A DNA stretch of 10,038 nucleotides from a bacterium (GTDB lineage Bacteria > B130-G9), in assembly GCA_021160245.1 (NCBI GenBank), contig JAGHCW010000244.1, positions 1 to 10,038 of the forward strand, given 5' to 3'. This document shows positions 7,000 to 10,038 of this stretch, piece by piece. Position 1 is the stretch's first letter; each line of letters begins with the position of its first letter. The notes under the pieces are model-generated. The model was not told the origin of the DNA, searched no databases, and saw only the letters and a list, made by a program, of their open reading frames with translations. The position numbers and the translations under genes were made by a program.

Positions 7000-7971
7000 T
7001 CAGACGCCCAAAGGCCCGCGAATGTCAATCAATAGAGACTTATCCAATTCCACTTCATCGACTCTTCTATTGTATATGTGAATTAGCAGCGCAAACTGCT
7101 TGGGTGCTTCCATGCTCGAGAAGCTGGCTAATTCATCAACATTCTGAGCAACAAAGGACTCAATTGACTGAACTACGATCTTGCCTGGAGCCTCCAATTC
7201 CGCCAGCTGTCTGGCCGCCTCAAACTTGCTGTCAGCGACAAGGAGGTATGCCCTTAATCCGTCGACAAGGTTTTCGTGACACCTCCGACAGACTTCAGAA
7301 TGAGGCGCCACAGTCACGTGGAAAACTGTCTCGCGCATGAGAAAATCTCCGGGTCGGCCACGTTGTTCATCCGCAGCGCTGCTGCAGATGTTTTCGATCT
7401 TCTCGTCTGGAAATCGCAACTGGAGTTTGGCGCCAACAAGGTATTCCGCGACTTGCCCTTCTTTGCCCTTCGCGCATGCGGCAGCAAGTAGGCTCCTGAC
7501 AATATGCCACGTTGTCTTGGACTTATCATACACTACTATTAGGCGCTCGCTATTGTGATACTCACTGATCTTCTCAACGAGAAACCTCTGCAAATGCTCC
7601 AGCAAAATGTTCCTGTCATCTTCATCAATCTCATTCAAATGACTTTCTTCGAGAGCGCGGAGCATTCGGTATATTCGATCGTGGTTCCCCCGATTCGTGC
7701 GGCCCGCCTCGCTGACAAATGCTCTTGTCTCACCAAAACTCGCCAATATGGTCTTCAGTGCGCCACGAGATATTCCGGATAGCTGACCCTTACCCGGCGT
7801 GCAATGGTCTTCGAGCTTAAGCGTAAAACGAGTCTTCAGACGCTCAAGGACGATAAGTGCCGCAGCTATTGTGCCACGCGCTGGAAACTGGGTACCTTTG
7901 ATCTTCGGTAGATCATCGTACCAATTTTCAAAAACATCTAGAATCTCTATCTTGTGGCTCATCTTAGCCAC
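7000..7971 (-). CDS. Probable type II restriction endonuclease (DUF4928-like)
   Basis: A 323-residue soluble protein with no signal peptide or membrane segments. From memory of the family it resembles DUF4928 proteins, which sit beside C5-cytosine methyltransferases as presumed restriction enzymes. Matching features are GRTNRGNHDRIYRMLRAL (90-107), VAEYLVGAKLQLRFP (174-188), RGRPGDFLMRETVFHVTVAP (204-223) and a C-terminal IESFVAQNVDELA (270-282). The nuclease core could be a variant PD-(D/E)xK site: E176 in a helix, D209 in GDF, E214, and H218 where a lysine would be expected. It overlaps the methyltransferase gene by 13 bp, with methylation encoded first, the safer order for host protection. 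The start MAKMSH offers two ATGs nine bases apart (7971 and 7962). GC counted by hand on two 60-base lines was 42-45%, against 58% on two lines from neighbouring genes. Family assignment is moderately sure; cleavage activity and site are unknown. Confidence 0.7.
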   Translation of the reverse strand: MAKMSHKIEILDVFENWYDDLPKIKGTQFPARGTIAAALIVLERLKTRFTLKLEDHCTPGKGQLSGISRGALKTILASFGETRAFVSEAGRTNRGNHDRIYRMLRALEESHLNEIDEDDRNILLEHLQRFLVEKISEYHNSERLIVVYDKSKTTWHIVRSLLAAACAKGKEGQVAEYLVGAKLQLRFPDEKIENICSSAADEQRGRPGDFLMRETVFHVTVAPHSEVCRRCHENLVDGLRAYLLVADSKFEAARQLAELEAPGKIVVQSIESFVAQNVDELASFSSMEAPKQFALLIHIYNRRVDEVELDKSLLIDIRGPLGV

Positions 7972-9665
7972 TCGGCGTCAGAAGGTCTTAGAACTTCACC
8001 GTGAAGCAGCTCCGCAACCACTGGATTTAGATAGTATTTCGCAATCCACCTTATTACCTGCACGCAGACCGCGTCGCCAAAACCGAAAAGGGCCTGGTTC
8101 AAAGGAACTGTGATTTTGTAGTCGTCGGCGCCCATCAGTCTCGCACACTCCCTTGATGTCAATAAGCGAACGGAGTAACGGCCCTTTCCGGCCCTGAAAA
8201 GAATCTGCCTCCCACTTCCCCCCCGGGGCGTACGCAGGCAACCTGCTATCCCATCAGTTCGCAGCTCCGCCATCGAGCGTCCTTTTCTAACTCGCCGGAA
8301 AACAGTTCCATATGACCATTCGGCGTCCGTCATCATTTGTTCCGCTATCCTCCGATGACGCGGGCTCATCTGATTAAGTAAGTATTCAGCCCTCTCATCG
8401 TTCCACCAGAACGCCGAATCTTCTGGCAAGTCCTCCAGTATTGCCTCAAGCGGCTTTGAGGCTGGCTCCGGTTCTGGCAGCACACGCAGGCGCCATCGAA
8501 TGTCGCGGTTGGATAGTATGAATTTCATTAGCGACTTGGGCCTGACTACACTCTCGCGCCTGATTACGTCAAAGGGATTATCCGTGTCCTCTCCGTCTGA
8601 CAAGATGCCAACAACAAATAATCGGGGTCGGCTTTGTGGGACAAACGAGGATGCGTCAAGCATGAAGGCGTCAACTGAATACCCTAATAAATTCAACGCC
8701 AGCAAGGCTTCGCGGAAATCATTTCCTTGGTTAGACCTCATCAAACCCAAGACATTTTCAATTAGGATTAGCGGGGGCTTCCTTTCGTCAAGCTCCTTGA
8801 GGATAGCAATGAAACGCCAATAGGCGGAGGAATGCTTTCCGCTTAATCCCCGGCAGGCCCCCGCGAGTGAAAGATCATTGCAGGGAAATGATGCCGTAGC
8901 CAAGGACACCGTCGGTATTCTCTCTGCAGACAATTTCCAGATGTCATCAAGGAGAAAATCAGATTCAGCGTTCGGGAAGTTCTCTCCATACATTTCATAC
9001 TTTTTTTCATCTATGTCATTTGCAAACGGGACCGACCAACCTTCATCTTCCAGCGCACGGCGCATAAGGCCAATCCCGGCGAAAAACTCAGCCACAGAAC
9101 GATGCGCAAGAAGGGAATACTGGGAGGAATCGATCTCGCCCCTAAGAGTGGCAAGCGTCGTTGCGACGCATGTATCTAAATTATCCTGAATGTCGCTTTC
9201 CCAGAATCTGAGAACCGACCATCCCTTCGAAAGGAGCGCCTCGGTTACTCGACAGTCCCGGCTCATATTGCCCCGGATCTTTTTGAGCCAATAGTCCTTG
9301 GAGGCTGTGTGGTCAAATTGGTCCTCCAGGCAGCTGAGCCCGCGTCGCTTCCACTGCCGACCATGCCAGAAGTCACCGTCAACAAAGACCGCTAGACGGC
9401 GTGAGGGAAAGACAATGTCCGGTTTCCCATCAAGGTCTCTCCTGCAAGTCCTATAGCGAAGCCCTTTTTTCCAAATGGCTTTCCGTAGCCTTATTTCTGG
9501 CGTTGTATCTGATGAATGAACTCGTCTCATCAATTCCGATACGTTCGTCAGTTTGCTGAGCGTCAACTGCTCCCCGGACATACTCCGCGTCTCCATACTA
9601 TCGCTGTTTGGCACCTGCAGCAAGCACACCCACCTTGGATGCAAATCCACATCGAACAAGCCCAT
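7959..9665 (-). CDS. Fused Vsr-type mismatch endonuclease and C5-cytosine DNA methyltransferase
   Basis: A 568-residue two-domain protein. Residues about 42-160 are Vsr-like: LMRRVHSSDTTPEIRLRKAI, then KPDIVF (D83, the catalytic-type Asp), FVDGDFWHGRQW (H101), KDYWLKKIRGNMSRD and GWSVLRFWESDI. Vsr enzymes nick beside T:G mismatches made when 5-methylcytosine deaminates. Residues about 190-545 are a C5 methyltransferase: motif I AEFFAGIGLMRRAL, motif IV SFPCNDLSLAG with catalytic Cys262, motif VI IENVLGL (E303), motif VIII QSRPRLFVVG, a target-recognition region of about 355-490, motif IX RLLTSRECARLMG, and motif X GFGDAVCVQVIRW. All core motifs are present, with N263 where PCQ is commonest. 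The SD for the ATG at 9665 is poor; ATGs at 9596 and 9581, both before the Vsr core, are alternatives, the latter with GGAG nearby. The gene overlaps the restriction gene. Recognition sequence cannot be predicted by eye. Confidence 0.93.
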   Translation of the reverse strand: MGLFDVDLHPRWVCLLQVPNSDSMETRSMSGEQLTLSKLTNVSELMRRVHSSDTTPEIRLRKAIWKKGLRYRTCRRDLDGKPDIVFPSRRLAVFVDGDFWHGRQWKRRGLSCLEDQFDHTASKDYWLKKIRGNMSRDCRVTEALLSKGWSVLRFWESDIQDNLDTCVATTLATLRGEIDSSQYSLLAHRSVAEFFAGIGLMRRALEDEGWSVPFANDIDEKKYEMYGENFPNAESDFLLDDIWKLSAERIPTVSLATASFPCNDLSLAGACRGLSGKHSSAYWRFIAILKELDERKPPLILIENVLGLMRSNQGNDFREALLALNLLGYSVDAFMLDASSFVPQSRPRLFVVGILSDGEDTDNPFDVIRRESVVRPKSLMKFILSNRDIRWRLRVLPEPEPASKPLEAILEDLPEDSAFWWNDERAEYLLNQMSPRHRRIAEQMMTDAEWSYGTVFRRVRKGRSMAELRTDGIAGCLRTPRGGSGRQILFRAGKGRYSVRLLTSRECARLMGADDYKITVPLNQALFGFGDAVCVQVIRWIAKYYLNPVVAELLHGEVLRPSDAEWLR

Positions 9666-9749
9666 ATACGCAGAATGCAGGGATCATGGGTCGCAGCGCA
9701 AATGGCTCATACTTGCCCCAATGACAAGTTACCTTCATCAAGTAAATAA

Positions 9750-9763
9750 AAGCTAAGTAGCTT
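9750..9763. repeat. 14-bp palindrome AAGCTA-AG-TAGCTT overlapping the candidate -10
   Basis: Perfect 6-bp arms around a 2-bp centre, overlapping the -10 candidate of the methyltransferase gene. It could be an operator, for example for autoregulation of the RM genes. A terminator reading is unlikely: the stem is AT-rich, the loop is very short, and the T-run follows four bases later on the plus strand, where no upstream gene is present. Confidence 0.4.
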
Positions 9764-9778
9764 AACGTTTTTTGTCAA
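9750..9778 (-). promoter_or_regulatory. Candidate sigma-70 promoter for the Vsr-methyltransferase gene
   Basis: On the minus strand a perfect TTGACA (9773-9778) is followed after 17 bp by TAGCTT (9750-9755), a half-match to TATAAT. It lies about 85 bp upstream of the 9665 start. The -10 is weak, so this is tentative. Confidence 0.4.
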
Positions 9779-9864
9779 TGTGTTTCTTCTACCATCAACA
9801 TAAGTGACGTCCTCAAAGCCGTTTCAGTCTCACGAAAATTTCCTGACCTGGATTTGCTTGAAAA

Positions 9865-9880
9865 CGGCGCAGGTTTTGCG
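9865..9880 (+). promoter_or_regulatory. Candidate sigma-54 (-24/-12) promoter
   Basis: The plus strand reads CGGCGC-AGGTT-TTGCG. The invariant GG (9866-9867) and GC (9878-9879) are separated by exactly 10 bases, as in TGGCAC-N5-TTGCA, and the TTGC half is intact. Three less critical positions differ. A transcript would start near 9890, about 30 bases before the ATG at 9920. One chance match of this quality in about 250 bp is possible. Confidence 0.4.
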
Positions 9881-9907
9881 GAAACTATCCAATAATAGCA
9901 AATCGCA

Positions 9908-9913
9908 GAGGAG
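9908..9913 (+). promoter_or_regulatory. Ribosome binding site of the plus-strand gene
   Basis: GAGGAG followed by six bases and ATG at 9920-9922. It is the main support that the short truncated reading frame at the edge is a real gene. Confidence 0.75.
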
Positions 9914-9919
9914 TGTAAA

Positions 9920-10038
9920 ATGAGTATCAACGAAGAGATGATCGAAAAACTTGTTCGGGAGTCTCTGGCCAAACTCGGCCAAACGGATTCAACCGCAACC
10001 GTTCATAAAGCGCCCGTTTCCACACCTATTGGCGCCGC
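9920..10038 (+). CDS. Truncated gene with microcompartment encapsulation-peptide-like N-terminus
   Basis: Thirty-nine codons are visible before the window ends. The protein opens MSINEEMIEKLVRESLAKLG, an amphipathic helix with I/L/V at 3-4 residue spacing, followed by a Thr/Ala/Pro/Val-rich flexible stretch (residues 21-39). This helix-plus-linker pattern is known from enzymes targeted into bacterial microcompartments, such as CoA-acylating aldehyde dehydrogenases (PduP/EutE-like), phosphotransacylases and some aldolases and lyases. The catalytic domain is outside the window, so the enzyme cannot be named. A strong SD and a sigma-54-like promoter precede it, and it diverges from all other genes here. 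Alternatively it could be an unrelated protein that happens to start with an amphipathic helix. Confidence 0.65.
   Translation, partial: MSINEEMIEKLVRESLAKLGQTDSTATVHKAPVSTPIGA

Larger units (their letters stand above)
9666..9919. other. Divergent intergenic region between the RM cassette and a probable microcompartment gene
   Basis: 254 bp that must carry outward promoters on both strands. It contains a minus-strand TTGACA, an AT-rich palindrome, a plus-strand sigma-54-like site and the SD of the plus-strand gene, listed separately. I see no convincing small gene in it. Confidence 0.7.

Noticed and set aside
9750-9772. Intrinsic terminator (AAGCTA/TAGCTT stem plus T-run) on the plus strand
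   Set aside because: The stem is AT-rich with almost no loop, four bases separate it from the T-run, and there is no plus-strand gene upstream to terminate.
9775-9972. 65-codon minus-strand frame across the divergent intergenic region
   Set aside because: It runs antisense into the SD-supported plus-strand gene and has biased, low-complexity composition without an SD or known domain.
1-10038. CRISPR array, tRNA/rRNA genes, transposase or integrase
   Set aside because: Read through on both strands; no spaced short repeats, cloverleaf-like sequence or transposase/integrase motifs were seen. The only sizeable repeat is the internal kinase duplication.

Overview
The window looks like chromosomal DNA from a Gram-negative-type (diderm) bacterium, probably an uncultured or environmental lineage. 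The evidence is two lipoprotein genes with lipobox signal peptides, a CsgG-like/TPR lipoprotein, a heptose-type nucleotidyltransferase (RfaE2) and a large multi-PAS sensor kinase. I cannot assign a phylum. Every gene except the last lies on the minus strand, so genes are read from high to low coordinates; only the truncated gene at the right edge is on the plus strand.

Right edge (9666-10038): a short divergent intergenic region separates the minus-strand genes from a plus-strand gene that runs off the window. The visible 39 residues of that gene begin with an amphipathic helix like a bacterial-microcompartment encapsulation peptide, followed by a Thr/Ala/Pro linker. It is preceded by a strong Shine-Dalgarno (SD) sequence and a sequence with sigma-54 -24/-12 spacing. 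It may be the first gene of a microcompartment operon.

Restriction-modification cassette (7000-9665): a 568-residue fusion of a Vsr-type mismatch endonuclease with a C5-cytosine DNA methyltransferase overlaps by 13 bp a 323-residue protein resembling DUF4928-type type II restriction endonucleases. Methylation, cleavage and deamination repair would thus be packed into two overlapping genes. Lines of sequence counted by hand are lower in GC here than in the neighbouring genes, consistent with acquisition.

Envelope/glycan block (3485-6943): a TPR + CsgG-like lipoprotein, a small lipoprotein with a glycogen-binding (AMPK/CBM48-like) fold, rfaE2, and a family 2 glycosyltransferase. They lie head to tail with gaps of 40 bp or less (one pair overlaps), which suggests one transcription unit acting on the cell envelope or a surface glycan.

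Sensor block (1-3248): a 92-residue three-helix membrane protein overlaps by 4 bp a large membrane-anchored histidine kinase whose 3' end is outside the window. The kinase reads PAS-GAF-PAS-GAF-PAS-PAS-HisKA. Its two GAF-plus-linker units are an internal duplication 906 bp apart with stretches of near-identical DNA. No tRNA, rRNA, CRISPR array, insertion sequence or convincing intrinsic terminator was seen, and no gene-free stretch exceeds 300 bases.
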